A stretch of 64,000 nucleotides of DNA from Thiodiazotropha sp040506195 (lineage in GTDB: Bacteria; Pseudomonadota; Gammaproteobacteria; Chromatiales; Chromatiaceae): positions 310,001-374,000 of the forward strand of contig JBEVXH010000002.1 of assembly GCA_040506195.1 (NCBI GenBank), given 5' to 3'. Shown here in pieces: positions 1 through 9,118 of this stretch (the first letter of the stretch is position 1; each line of letters begins with the position of its first letter). The position numbers and the translations under genes are program-made. Below the pieces are notes generated by a model that saw nothing but the letters and a program-made list of their open reading frames with translations, did not search any database and was not told the origin of the DNA.

Positions 1-130
1 AACCGGACTGTATCTCTCTTTGCACTGCAACCTTCACCTGCACAAAATTTTCCGCTGCAAAGACCCCGGAGACAGGAATCGCTGAGATGAGCAAAGACAA
101 TAAAACCCATAATCTCATAGTGCGCAACAT
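1..130 (-). CDS. N-terminus of a secreted protein (partial)
   Basis: Reading leftwards from an ATG at 130 the frame is open to the window edge and gives 43 residues. They form a clear signal peptide: a basic start (M-L-R-T-M-R), a hydrophobic core rich in Leu/Ile/Val, and a cleavage site near G-V-F-A-A. The mature part begins with alternating hydrophobic residues (F-V-Q-V-K-V-A-V), reminiscent of the first strand of RND membrane-fusion adaptors. That family assignment is a guess from a few residues. The signal peptide is directly visible. Confidence 0.55.
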   Translation of the reverse strand, partial: MLRTMRLWVLLSLLISAIPVSGVFAAENFVQVKVAVQREIQSG

Positions 131-383
131 CCTATCACTCAGACATAGACTGAGACTGTATATGCAAGGCTACAATACATGATGTTCGGATCGAGTTAAT
201 ATAGTTACCCTGTTGATTAATGCAACGGGTATCAGGTCACTGATTTTTAATGAATATCCGGCCATTATCACATTTTTGCCGGTGGCTTGCGAATCTTATA
301 GAAACCTGCCACTCAATATGACTTGTGTATAAATGTGTGTATGTGTATAATATAATCACTGCATCAGCGAAGCCTTCAATATC
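131..383. promoter_or_regulatory. Intergenic region with sigma-70 promoter
   Basis: This divergent spacer holds a good sigma-70 promoter for the rightward gene at 384. The -35 is TTGTGT (323-328), the spacer is 17 bp, and the -10 is TATAAT (346-351), preceded by TG bases as in extended -10 promoters. Transcription would start about 25 bp before the ATG. I saw no other gene or RNA here. Confidence 0.5.
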
Positions 384-659
384 ATGGCCACTGCCGAAAA
401 TCTGGTCCGCAAACAGATCATGCTGTCTACCGACAACATTGAAAAACTCGACAAACTGTCCAAGCAACGCGGCACTTCTGCTGCGGAGATCGTAAGACTG
501 TCGATAGAATCCTATGATCCCGATTCAGTGGACATAGAGGAAAATGAATTGCTGGAACTTGTTTCCGAACGCCTGAAAGAAGCGATCAAGGAGACAGCCA
601 GCACCAGGAGACGTCTCAATAAAGCGCTCAAAAAACTGGAATCACAGGAAACGAAATAG
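384..659 (+). CDS. Ribbon-helix-helix DNA-binding protein
   Basis: This 91-residue protein has a CopG/Arc-like ribbon-helix-helix N-terminus. A short strand (R-K-Q-I-M-L, about residues 9-14) is followed by two helices (residues 17-27 and 31-43) around the turn R-G-T-S-A-A-E-I. The rest is a charged, coiled-coil-forming helix. Such proteins dimerise and bind operator DNA, often regulating their own transcription. A sigma-70 promoter lies just upstream and the stop overlaps the GTG start of the next gene, so the two are probably co-transcribed. It could be an antitoxin, but no recognised toxin is adjacent. Confidence 0.7.
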   Translation: MATAENLVRKQIMLSTDNIEKLDKLSKQRGTSAAEIVRLSIESYDPDSVDIEENELLELVSERLKEAIKETASTRRRLNKALKKLESQETK

Positions 660-844
660 TGTCAGGTTTTAAAGAGATGCTGCTTGACGTACTGCGTCTG
701 ACAGACGAAGTAAAGCGCATGAATAAGGACATCGAACGGGTTGAGTCGATCATGCTCGATGTAGACAAACGGGTGGTTCGCCTGGAAACCATCGTCGAGA
801 TTGCGAAGACACAAGGCGGCCAGCCAAAACTGCCAAAGAAGTAG
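659..844 (+). CDS. Small coiled-coil protein, partner of the RHH gene
   Basis: This 61-residue protein starts at a GTG that overlaps the stop of the RHH gene, so translation is probably coupled. It is nearly all amphipathic helix: heptad-like hydrophobics run through L-L-D-V-L-R-L-T-D-E-V and V-E-S-I-M-L-D-V, ending in a basic tail (P-K-L-P-K-K). There is no catalytic motif or membrane segment. I do not recognise the family. The architecture suggests a protein-protein partner of the upstream DNA-binding protein, which is inference from context. Confidence 0.5.
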   Translation: MSGFKEMLLDVLRLTDEVKRMNKDIERVESIMLDVDKRVVRLETIVEIAKTQGGQPKLPKK

Positions 845-1136
845 CGACACCGCTCAATCCGCGACAACAGATCGCCTATGATCGCATGCACCTACCGGAT
901 CGATAGAGTCTCGATATTGACTCAATTATGCTTCATTAGGGTGACAATATCCTTATGGACTCTTTACCATCCACCTGATCCCTTTAAGCCTCCATAAGCA
1001 GTAAATAAAGGTAAAAAAACCAGGGCCTGCGGGCCAGAACGGATACGCAGGATGACCTCCTGACACTAAAGATCTAAGAGTGGCCGCCTGATCATCACTC
1101 AATCCGTACAGCAAAAATCAGGGCAAACACAAAACG

Positions 1137-2024
1137 ATGACTCATGAAAAAAACCTGGTGAAACTCCCGGATAACAGGCATCTGGCGTATGCCGAATATG
1201 GAGACCCTGAGGGGGTGCCGGCCATCTACTTACACGGCTTTCCCGGCTCCCGCCTTGAGGCTCGCCTGTTCGACCTGCCGGCGCGTCAACACGGACTGCG
1301 GATAATAGCACCGGACCGTAATGGGATGGGGCTGTCAGATCCAAAACCCGGCAGACGGCTCATTGACTGGGCGGAGGACGTGGAGGATTTGGCCGATAAC
1401 CTGAAGCTAGAGCGTTTCTTTCTGATAGGCATCTCCGGTGGTGGGCCCTACGCCCTGGCCTGTGCGCACAAATGTGCTGAACGCTTGGATGGGCTGACCC
1501 TGGTCTGTCCACTGGCCCCCCTGGATCAACCCGCTTTGCTTGAAGCCATGCGCTGGCCCGCCAAGATCAATTTCATGTCAATTCGAGACACCCCTTGGCT
1601 TTCGAATATCAGTTACCGGTTTACGATCGTACCGCTGACACAACTCTGGCCTCAGTGGATATATCAGATAATGCTTGGTATGGCGCCACCACCTGATATT
1701 GCCGTCCTCAACCGCTCTGAAGTACGCAAGGCGATAACAGCCTCTATCCGTGAAGCGGTACGTCAAGGGGCAGATGGAGTGCTGCAAGAGATGTCCCTGT
1801 ATACCCAACCCTGGGGATTCGACCCGGCGGAGATCACCATACCGACACAACTCTGGCATGGTACAGCCGATAAAACAGTGCCTATTCTGCATGGTCTCAC
1901 ACTTGCTGAAAGATTGCCCATGTGTGAGATGCACATCATGGATGGCGAAGGACACTTCTCCCTGCCGATTGATGGTATGGAAAAAATTCAACGACAACTC
2001 ATCGGCAACCGGTTCAATGTCTAA
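1137..2024 (+). CDS. Alpha/beta-fold hydrolase
   Basis: This 295-residue protein has the alpha/beta-hydrolase layout. An oxyanion-loop motif H-G-F-P-G-S lies near residue 34. The nucleophile elbow is G-I-S-G-G-G (Ser near residue 101). A late Asp in H-G-T-A-D-K (about 244) and a His in G-E-G-H-F-S (about 272) complete the triad. No signal peptide is present, so it is cytoplasmic. The substrate cannot be read from sequence; relatives include esterases and proline-iminopeptidase-like enzymes. It converges with the transporter gene at 2135. The first ATG is used; the Shine-Dalgarno is weak. Confidence 0.85.
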   Translation: MTHEKNLVKLPDNRHLAYAEYGDPEGVPAIYLHGFPGSRLEARLFDLPARQHGLRIIAPDRNGMGLSDPKPGRRLIDWAEDVEDLADNLKLERFFLIGISGGGPYALACAHKCAERLDGLTLVCPLAPLDQPALLEAMRWPAKINFMSIRDTPWLSNISYRFTIVPLTQLWPQWIYQIMLGMAPPPDIAVLNRSEVRKAITASIREAVRQGADGVLQEMSLYTQPWGFDPAEITIPTQLWHGTADKTVPILHGLTLAERLPMCEMHIMDGEGHFSLPIDGMEKIQRQLIGNRFNV

Positions 2025-2134
2025 AAACAAGCGGAGATTAATATATACGGTAGCGGTTAGGAGTGAAGCGCCTGAAGACAACGCGCCACCACTCAAATAT
2101 CAAGGGAATACTATTGCTGTACATGCCTCATCCA

Positions 2135-3049
2135 TCAGGAAATGCGACGCGACCAATAGCCCGCCAGCATCGAACCGGTAAGATTGTGCCATATTGAAAA
2201 CAGCGCGCCGGGTAAGGCCGCAGCTACAGAAAAATATTTTACTGCAAGCGCCACACCAAGACCTGAATTCTGCATGCCTACCTCGATCGCCAGAGCACGA
2301 CACACCCGCTCGTCCCAGCCTAAAAATTTCGGCACCCAATATCCACCCGCCAGACCGATCAGGTTGTGCATAATAACCGCCAAGGCAATAGCCATACCCA
2401 TATTAGCCAGGTTGCTCCGGTTGAGAGCCACAATAATCGCGATAATCACTACGATCGCCAACACCGAGAGCAGTGGGAAGATGTGCTTGAAAGCACCAAG
2501 CTTACGACCGAAAAGAGTGTTTACCAGCACACCCAATGTTACCGGTAAAAGTACAATCTTGAAGATGGACCAGAGCATGCTGGCTACAGGTACCGGTACT
2601 TTCTGTCCCACATAGAGCCAGGTGAGAATCGGTGTGGCAATTATCGCGAGTAGTGTAGAGGCCGTTGTCAGGGTAATGGATAACGCAACATCTCCACGGG
2701 CCAGAAAACAGACAACATTGGATGCCGTACCGCCGGGACAGGCTCCCACCAACACCAGCCCTGCCATCAGGTAGGGCGGCAACCCAAACAATACAGCTAT
2801 TGACCAGGCCGCAAAGGGCATCACCATATACTGCATCAAAACACCAAATCCGATAACAACGGGCTTTTTCAATATATCAGTGAAGTTCTTCCAGGTAAGG
2901 GTCATACCCATGCCGAACATCACCACGCCAAGCAGTGGCACGATCGCAGGTTTCATATCGACGAAAATATCGGGCTCACCGTAGGCAACCAGGGAAAACA
3001 GCAGTGCCCAGACAGGAAACAATCGTGTAATATAATTAATCATTTTCAA
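2135..3049 (-). CDS. Bile acid:sodium symporter (BASS) family transporter
   Basis: This 304-residue inner-membrane protein has about nine or ten hydrophobic segments and resembles the BASS/SBF family. Recognisable pieces are P-L-L-G-V-V-M-F-G-M-G-M-T-L in the first third, the L-V-G-A-C-P-G-G-T-A-S-N motif around residue 100, and the conserved E-V-G-M-Q-N-S-G-L-G region near residue 258. Bacterial members transport small organic anions with sodium; the substrate here is unknown. Length fits the family (about 300-320). The gene stands alone, convergent with the hydrolase gene. Confidence 0.88.
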   Translation of the reverse strand: MKMINYITRLFPVWALLFSLVAYGEPDIFVDMKPAIVPLLGVVMFGMGMTLTWKNFTDILKKPVVIGFGVLMQYMVMPFAAWSIAVLFGLPPYLMAGLVLVGACPGGTASNVVCFLARGDVALSITLTTASTLLAIIATPILTWLYVGQKVPVPVASMLWSIFKIVLLPVTLGVLVNTLFGRKLGAFKHIFPLLSVLAIVVIIAIIVALNRSNLANMGMAIALAVIMHNLIGLAGGYWVPKFLGWDERVCRALAIEVGMQNSGLGVALAVKYFSVAAALPGALFSIWHNLTGSMLAGYWSRRIS

Positions 3050-3227
3050 TCAAAGCCGCCAAGAAACAGTTACCGGGGACAGCAATCCTCTTTTCCTACT
3101 CTTTTTCATTACTCTGAGTAATTTGCACAATCCCGCTCGATCTGTCTCGTAAATTTCAGTCGATTGCAAGTATACCGGAGTGCTTAAGAGTATTATGGAA
3201 TATGTTCGGATGTTTTCTGATTCAAGT

Positions 3228-6200
3228 TTAGCGGACGACTGGAAGCCAGCGGCGCGTACCACCGCTCAAACGGTCAGGCTCCATATTAAGGAGTTGCGTG
3301 AATTTCACGGCATCAATCGGTGGACTGATGAAGTACCCCTGAAAAAAATCACAGCCCTGCCGCCTTAGAAACTGATACTGCGCATCGGTTTCAACACCTT
3401 CGGCAAGTACAATCAGGCCCAGGTTTTTTGCCATTGCGATGATGGTGGAGGTGATCTCCATATCCTCTCGCTTGTGTGGTATTTCATCGATAAAGCTTTT
3501 GTCGATTTTCAGCTCGTCCAATGGCATGCGTTGCAGATGAGCTAGAGAGGAATAACCGGTACCGAAGTCATCTATTGAGAGGTGAAACCCCATCCCGCGC
3601 AACTGATTCAACACCTTAAGTGATTCAGTCTCCCGCTCCATAATGGCGCTTTCCGTCACTTCGAACGAAAGCTGCCCAGCTAGATACCCGGCATCCTCTA
3701 CTATTTGACCGACCTTCTCCACAAAATCTCCCTGACGCAGCTGGTGCACGGAGAGATTGACAGCTAGAGATAATGGGGGATGTCCTTGCTCCAGCCACTT
3801 TTTACCCTGTGCACAGACTTCACGCAACACCCATTCGCCGATACGATTGATCAATCCTGTCTCTTCTGCCACCGGTATAAACAGCTCGGGCGAGATATTA
3901 CCCAGCTCAGGATCGTGCCAGCGCAATAGTGCTTCTGCACCTACGATGTTGCCACTCTCAAATTCGATCTGTGGCTGATAGGATATCCTAAGGCTATTCT
4001 CTGCAAGGGCGTGCCTCAGGTTGTTGTGGATCTCTATGCGCTGGCGAGCAGCCTGAGTCAACTCTTCGGAGAAATAACAGAAACGACCACGACCCTCCTT
4101 TTTCGCCTGATAGAGTGCGGAATCCGCATGCTGCAGAAGCGTTTCCGCAGTGACGCCATGCTCGGGAAACAGACTGATCCCGATACTGGTGCCAACCTGC
4201 AGCTCGAGCCCCTCCTGAAGCTGGCAGGGTTCACTCAAAGTCTGGATGATTTCGGTGGCGAGTATGGCAGCATCCTCAATATATTCGATCCCCTGCATCA
4301 ATACCGCAAACTCGTCTCCACCGAGGCGCGTCACCAGATCACTTTCACGCAAGCGGTGGTTGAGTCGACCCGCGACCAGTTGCAGCAATTCGTCACCAAT
4401 CAGATGTCCATAACTGTCGTTAATATCCTTGAAACGGTCAAGGTCCATGACCAGGAGCGCCACCCGCTCCTGATTGCGGTGTGCCGCCTTCAGGCCATAA
4501 TCCAATTGGGACATGAGAAGGCGTCGGTTGGCCAGACGGGTCAGCGGATCGTGATGAGCCAGATACTCCAGTTCTGCCTCAGTCTGTTTTAATTGACTGA
4601 TATCGGAAAAAACCCCCACGTAATATTTCAACATATCCTGATCATCGTAGACACTGCTGATGCTCAGTAACTCGGGATAGATTTCACCATTCTTCCGCCG
4701 GTTCCAGATCTCACCCTGCCAATGGCCGTTGGATTGCAGTTCGCCCCACAGTTTTTTGTAGAATGTCAGTTCATGTTTACCCGATTTCAGAATATTTGGG
4801 CGCATTCCGAGGGCTTCCGACTCTGTGTAACCGGTTAGTTTTGTAAATGCCTGATTCACCATTCGGATGAAACCATCCCCATCGGTTACTATCACCCCTT
4901 CGTGAGTATTCTCAAACAGTGTTGCGTAGAGACGCAGGCGGGTCAGCTGTTTGTGGCGCTCGGTAATATCCTCGATTACCGCAATATAGTGAGTAACCTC
5001 CTGCTGATTATCGGTGACCGGTGTCAAAGTATAAGCGGCCTGATAATCGGTACCATCTTTTCGGGTGTTGGAGATCTCACCACGCCAGGTCCTGTTTAAA
5101 TTCAATGCTTGCCAAAATTCACTCAGAATCATTCTGTCCTGTAAATCTGGATCCACAATATCATCAATCGTGAGACCGCTGATTTCATCATGCTGATAAC
5201 CCGTCAGCTTATAAAATGCCGGATTAGCCCATAATATCGATGCATTGATGTCTATGATCGCTATAGCGTTGGGCGTCGCTTCCAATGCCTCCCTCAGCAG
5301 TAACAGTTTTTCTTCCTGCCGCTTCACATTTGTCAGATCCCTCGCAACATCGAGGGAATAATCCGACTCCTCATACCTTAGGTATTTCGAGTTCACTTCC
5401 ACCGGCACCAGTCCACCATCCGTTTTGCGATAGAAGGTGGTTGTGGTGAGGCTGCCCTGTATCTTCAGATTTGCCTGTAATCGCCTCCAGCTGCCCTCAT
5501 TCTCAATAGTATTACTGACCTCCCATGCCATCTTGTTACAGAGTTCATCTCTACTGTACCTCAGCATGTTACAGGCCTTATCGTTGACCTCGATGATTCG
5601 CCCTGATTCGGACTCGATGATATAGATGGCATCGTCGATCTGTTCCATAAGATCCAACAGAAAGACCTTTTGCTGGGCTACATACAAGTTACTCTGTGTT
5701 GTCTGCAGATCCCGACTGGTGCGGGCCAGGGTTTCGTGCAGGTACTCCACATATCGTCCCTGCAGGGCCTTGACGATATCGTGACGTGTTATCAGACCGC
5801 ATATCTGACCATCTGCCTGGATAACCGTGAGACGACGGATATGCTTGCCTTCCATCATCCGTGCGGCTTCCTGCATGGGTGTGCCGGCATGGCATGAAAC
5901 CACCGGAGCTTGCATCACCTGGTCTACAGTTACCTCATCATTTTGATCCAGTGTCTGAGCCAAATGGACGACATCACGCTCAGTCAATATGCCTTCCGGT
6001 TTTCCCTCTTCGCAGACTACCACGCAGCTGATATGGCGTTCAGCCATGAGGCGTACAGCCTTTACCACTGTATCGGCCGGATTCAATGTGACAACATGAC
6101 GTGTCATGGCGGATTCGACAGTTTTCAGTTCGACCAGATACTCCATACCCATGTGGTGAAGAAAATCGGCTTCACTGACCAGTCCGACCAGATAGCCTTG

Positions 6201-6560
6201 AGAATCGACGACCAGCAGGTGCCGAAAATGTTTTTCGGTCATGATGCGGTATGCACCATGGAAATCTGTGTTCTCTTCGGCCGTAAGGGGGTTAAGACTC
6301 ATTACATCGCACATCGAGATATCATCGATGGACAGATTCTCTGCCATGAGTCTGATCGCATCCTGTTCCGTGAAGATACCGACGGGACGCCGATCCTTAT
6401 CAATCGCCACGATACAACTGATCTGTTTTTTCTCCATCTTCAACAGGACTTCGCCGATAGGGGAATCGGCAGCGACAGTCTCGACCTCGGTGGTCTGAAT
6501 CTGTTTCAGATTTAGGGCTGAAATCATTTGTGGTAATTTACCCCAAGGCAATGAGAGCAT
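3228..6560 (-). CDS. CBS-PAS-GGDEF-EAL signalling protein
   Basis: This 1110-residue cytoplasmic protein links ligand sensing to cyclic-di-GMP turnover. The first 280 residues form four CBS motifs (two Bateman modules, which usually bind adenine nucleotides). A short coiled coil and three PAS domains follow (about 300-420, 430-545, 550-675). A GGDEF domain has an intact G-G-D-E-F and an RxxD inhibitory site (R-E-S-D) five residues before it. The C-terminal EAL domain retains E-A-L-L-R-W, D-D-F-G-T-G-Y-S-S and E-G-V-E. Both catalytic domains look competent, so the protein may make and degrade c-di-GMP. No membrane segment is seen. An in-frame ATG 11 codons downstream is an alternative start. 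Confidence 0.92.
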   Translation of the reverse strand: MLSLPWGKLPQMISALNLKQIQTTEVETVAADSPIGEVLLKMEKKQISCIVAIDKDRRPVGIFTEQDAIRLMAENLSIDDISMCDVMSLNPLTAEENTDFHGAYRIMTEKHFRHLLVVDSQGYLVGLVSEADFLHHMGMEYLVELKTVESAMTRHVVTLNPADTVVKAVRLMAERHISCVVVCEEGKPEGILTERDVVHLAQTLDQNDEVTVDQVMQAPVVSCHAGTPMQEAARMMEGKHIRRLTVIQADGQICGLITRHDIVKALQGRYVEYLHETLARTSRDLQTTQSNLYVAQQKVFLLDLMEQIDDAIYIIESESGRIIEVNDKACNMLRYSRDELCNKMAWEVSNTIENEGSWRRLQANLKIQGSLTTTTFYRKTDGGLVPVEVNSKYLRYEESDYSLDVARDLTNVKRQEEKLLLLREALEATPNAIAIIDINASILWANPAFYKLTGYQHDEISGLTIDDIVDPDLQDRMILSEFWQALNLNRTWRGEISNTRKDGTDYQAAYTLTPVTDNQQEVTHYIAVIEDITERHKQLTRLRLYATLFENTHEGVIVTDGDGFIRMVNQAFTKLTGYTESEALGMRPNILKSGKHELTFYKKLWGELQSNGHWQGEIWNRRKNGEIYPELLSISSVYDDQDMLKYYVGVFSDISQLKQTEAELEYLAHHDPLTRLANRRLLMSQLDYGLKAAHRNQERVALLVMDLDRFKDINDSYGHLIGDELLQLVAGRLNHRLRESDLVTRLGGDEFAVLMQGIEYIEDAAILATEIIQTLSEPCQLQEGLELQVGTSIGISLFPEHGVTAETLLQHADSALYQAKKEGRGRFCYFSEELTQAARQRIEIHNNLRHALAENSLRISYQPQIEFESGNIVGAEALLRWHDPELGNISPELFIPVAEETGLINRIGEWVLREVCAQGKKWLEQGHPPLSLAVNLSVHQLRQGDFVEKVGQIVEDAGYLAGQLSFEVTESAIMERETESLKVLNQLRGMGFHLSIDDFGTGYSSLAHLQRMPLDELKIDKSFIDEIPHKREDMEITSTIIAMAKNLGLIVLAEGVETDAQYQFLRRQGCDFFQGYFISPPIDAVKFTQLLNMEPDRLSGGTRRWLPVVR

Positions 6561-6993
6561 TATGAATATTCCATTTCAAAAAGATGCGCCAAAATCCCTC
6601 AGCTTGTTAAAGCGTAAGTAGCGGCTACAGAAAATAATCCTTGAACCATATCCGAAAAATATCCAATTGAATAATCTGCCATATCGGCTCTATCCGGAAG
6701 ACAGGCATGTCTTCCCATATCGGATATCAGATGTAAAGCGCCCCCGCAGCAGGGTTCATTGTATGACAGGAGAGCAGAAATCAGTCAAACCACCCTGGAA
6801 CACGATTTTAATTCTGGCAACTATAGACAAAGTTGGTAATTATTCATACCAGCAATAGAACAGCAAGCCCGACTGGCTGCAAGACAAGTGCGTCTTATCC
6901 CCTCACCTGGAGCGTCTATACTACAACATAGTGCAGAAACCAACTACAGGCAGATGCTCAATATACGATTTTGCACACCCTTCAATAAGCCAA
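6561..6993. other. Intergenic region, no gene seen
   Basis: About 430 bases between the signalling gene and a lipoprotein fragment. Short open frames exist on the plus strand but lack ribosome sites and recognisable content. No hairpin or repeat stood out. Confidence 0.4.
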
Positions 6994-7164
6994 ATGCTTT
7001 ATCGATCCACTACTACAGGGTTGTGCCTCATTTTACTTATCGGCTGCGGTGGCGGTGGTGGCAACGCCAGTAATGGTGACGGCAACAGCCTTCTGCCGGG
7101 AGTTCAAACGGGTATTTGGTGCATCACCGGGGAGTGTGCGCAACAGTGCGGACGTCGCGAATGA
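6994..7164 (+). pseudogene. Truncated lipoprotein fragment
   Basis: From the ATG at 6994 the frame encodes a hydrophobic leader ending in a lipobox L-I-G-C followed by a run of glycines, as in many bacterial lipoproteins with a flexible Gly-rich tether. It then stops after only 56 residues. Mature lipoproteins of this style are normally hundreds of residues long. The other frames continue for only a few codons, so this is probably the 5' remnant of a decayed gene. The leader is visible; the pseudogene status is inference. Confidence 0.4.
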
Positions 7165-7179
7165 ACCGGTCATGAATAG

Positions 7180-7899
7180 TTAGTCAAATTTGACTTCTCT
7201 ATCTAGGCGATCATTCCTGGTAATATACTCAAGCACATCCTCCATTAAGCTATTTATCGTTCTGTATTGCGCTTGAGGCACGGACAGTATCTCCGTTGCC
7301 GTTTGAATATACTCACCTTCAACCAATTCATCACGGCAATTCTCAACAATCGCCTGAGCTGAAGCCGGGGTTGTTTCCAGGTGAAACTGGAGTCCGATAA
7401 CATGCTTTCCTATCTGATACGCCTGATTTTTGCAGGCCGCGCTTTCTGCAATCCTGGTCGCACCCAAGGGCAAATTGAATGTTTCTCCATGCCAGTGAAA
7501 AACATCTGTTTCTTCCGGAAACGGAAATACTGACTGGTTGTCTGAATCTGCCGCACGGATTGGAATCCAGCCTATTTCCTTCACTGAATTTGAAAACACT
7601 TCCGCACCCAATGAACACGCTATCAGTTGCGCCCCCAGGCAGATACCCAATACAGGTTTACCGGACTCAATAACTTTTTTTATGAACTCCTTTTCTTCGA
7701 CCAACCAGGGAAAGTCCTGATCATCATTGACACTCATCGGCCCACCCATAATCACGAGCAAGTCAATACTCTCAATCCCTGGTAATTCTTCTGATTCATA
7801 TAGCATGGTACTGGTAATCTCATAGCCGGCATGCTTTAACCAGTTTTCGATACTGCCCGGATCTTCAAATGGCACATGTTGTAAATAGTGGGCACGCAT
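7180..7899 (-). CDS. Type 1 glutamine amidotransferase domain protein
   Basis: This 239-residue class I glutamine amidotransferase (GATase1) protein resembles stand-alone GuaA-like amidotransferases. The nucleophile Cys lies in L-G-I-C-L-G-A-Q (about residue 100), the catalytic His in L-Q-F-H-L-E (about 174), and an early M-G-G-P-M-S motif is typical. It would release ammonia from glutamine or hydrolyse a related gamma-glutamyl substrate. No synthetase domain is attached. I chose the ATG at 7899 (not a TTG one codon earlier) because AAGGA sits at good spacing. It follows the SMR exporter gene by 21 bp, so they are likely co-transcribed. Confidence 0.85.
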   Translation of the reverse strand: MRAHYLQHVPFEDPGSIENWLKHAGYEITSTMLYESEELPGIESIDLLVIMGGPMSVNDDQDFPWLVEEKEFIKKVIESGKPVLGICLGAQLIACSLGAEVFSNSVKEIGWIPIRAADSDNQSVFPFPEETDVFHWHGETFNLPLGATRIAESAACKNQAYQIGKHVIGLQFHLETTPASAQAIVENCRDELVEGEYIQTATEILSVPQAQYRTINSLMEDVLEYITRNDRLDREVKFD

Positions 7900-7920
7900 C
7901 AATATTCCTTACTCATACGA

Positions 7921-8247
7921 TTATACCTTGTATGGCGAGATTATTTTGAGTCCCACTATGCCCGATACGATGAGAAGCAATGAGAATATTCTCAGTATAT
8001 CTCTCGACTCACCAAGCATAACCATACCCAATACCGCCACGCCAACCGCACCAATTCCCGTCCAGACCGCATAGGCCGTACCCACTGGAATTGTTTTCAT
8101 GGCAACCGACAGCAGCCAAAAACTGATGGCCATTGCAGAGATTGTAAGCAATGAGGGGACCGGTTTTGTAAATCCTTCTGTATATTTTAGACCTATTGCC
8201 CATCCGCATTCGAACAATCCTGCCACGACCAGATATATCCACGCCAT
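7921..8247 (-). CDS. sugE: SMR-family exporter, SugE/Gdx type
   Basis: This 108-residue protein has four transmembrane helices and the small multidrug resistance fold. The motifs W-A-I-G-L-K-Y-T near residue 17 and G-T-A-Y-A-V-W-T-G-I-G near residue 57 match the SugE/Gdx subgroup, which exports guanidinium and some quaternary ammonium compounds. The membrane Glu in the first helix is present (L-F-E-C-G-W). I looked for a guanidine riboswitch upstream and could not identify one with confidence. It lies just upstream of the amidotransferase gene on the same strand. Confidence 0.88.
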   Translation of the reverse strand: MAWIYLVVAGLFECGWAIGLKYTEGFTKPVPSLLTISAMAISFWLLSVAMKTIPVGTAYAVWTGIGAVGVAVLGMVMLGESRDILRIFSLLLIVSGIVGLKIISPYKV

Positions 8248-8596
8248 ATTTCCACCCCCATTACTGTTTGATCATACTCATAATGCCTTGCAACACCGTC
8301 ATATTCAGGCAGTATCACTCTTGATGTTCTGAGAACTTCATCCAATAATCCTTGAAATCTTCTCGCGTCATATCGGGATGCCGTGTTAAACACATAACAA
8401 ATTCAATCATCTTTCTTCACTTCTCAGATAGAATTCAGTGTATTGCCCGGGCCTCGTTTAACTGTAAAAAATACGCGATACGTTTTTTGATTCTATACCA
8501 CACTTACGACTCTGATCTTTATTCTGTCCATTTTCTCGATCTGTCCGGCAGAAAAAACGCCGCCGCTGATACCTTGGACCCTGCCCTCCCCCTGCC
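8248..8596. other. Intergenic region upstream of sugE
   Basis: About 350 bases between the sugE start and the TrmO-like remnant. An 18-codon frame on the minus strand (8315-8371) has no ribosome site and is not convincing. Nothing else is supported. Confidence 0.35.
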
Positions 8597-8869
8597 TATG
8601 AAGTATGGCCCATCGGTTGGGTCCGCAAGATTGGAGGCACAACAGTGATCAAAGTGCATGAGGCGCACATACCGGCACTACTGGGTCTTGACCGGTTCGA
8701 CGCCGTCTGGGCGCTCTACTGGTTTGATCGCAACGACACGCCCAGGCAGCGCAGGATTCTGCAGGTACATCCCAATGACGACCCTGACAAATCCCACAAA
8801 TGTCATTGCGCGGTCAAGGGAAAATCTGGTCTATTGCGGGGTGATGCTGTAAGGTATTGGCTGGCATAG
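8597..8869 (+). pseudogene. Remnant of a TrmO/UPF0066-family tRNA methyltransferase
   Basis: In one frame the DNA encodes P-I-G-W-V-R near the start, then L-L-G-L-D-R-F-D-A-V-W-A-L-Y-W-F and L-Q-V-H-P, which follows the N-terminal pattern of TsaA/TrmO proteins. Those use S-adenosylmethionine to methylate t6A37 in tRNA. The expected G-V-F-A-T-R-S-P-x-R-P-N motif is absent from this frame. A similar string (V-I-A-R-S-R-E-N) appears in another frame just downstream, so a frameshift is likely. No convincing start codon exists. The frame stops after about 90 codons, against 150-230 in intact members. Confidence 0.55.
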
Positions 8870-9118
8870 TGGCTTTCGTCAGTGTAGATAGCCTGGATTG
8901 TTAATTTTTAATCCGCACCAATGCCATACCCTTATGCATTACTTTCACTGCTCACATCTTAATAGTGTGGATATTGAATTATTTCATACTGGGTGGAACT
9001 TGACTCTGAAATCAAAGTCATCTCTCATGTCGCCGAACAAATCCCGGGCAGACTTTAAGAGATTTGTACTCACATTCATATATTGGGCACCCAGTGAATC
9101 GCGCATGGATGTAACCTT

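Noticed and set aside
5910..6515. Plus-strand open frame opposite the CBS motifs
   Set aside because: Antisense of a well-supported coding region, no homology or start signal.
8315..8371. 18-codon frame upstream of sugE
   Set aside because: No ribosome site and no leader-peptide logic; possible but unsupported.
8248..8400. Possible guanidine riboswitch before sugE
   Set aside because: I found no clear paired-hairpin ACGR loops or other known guanidine-riboswitch landmarks.
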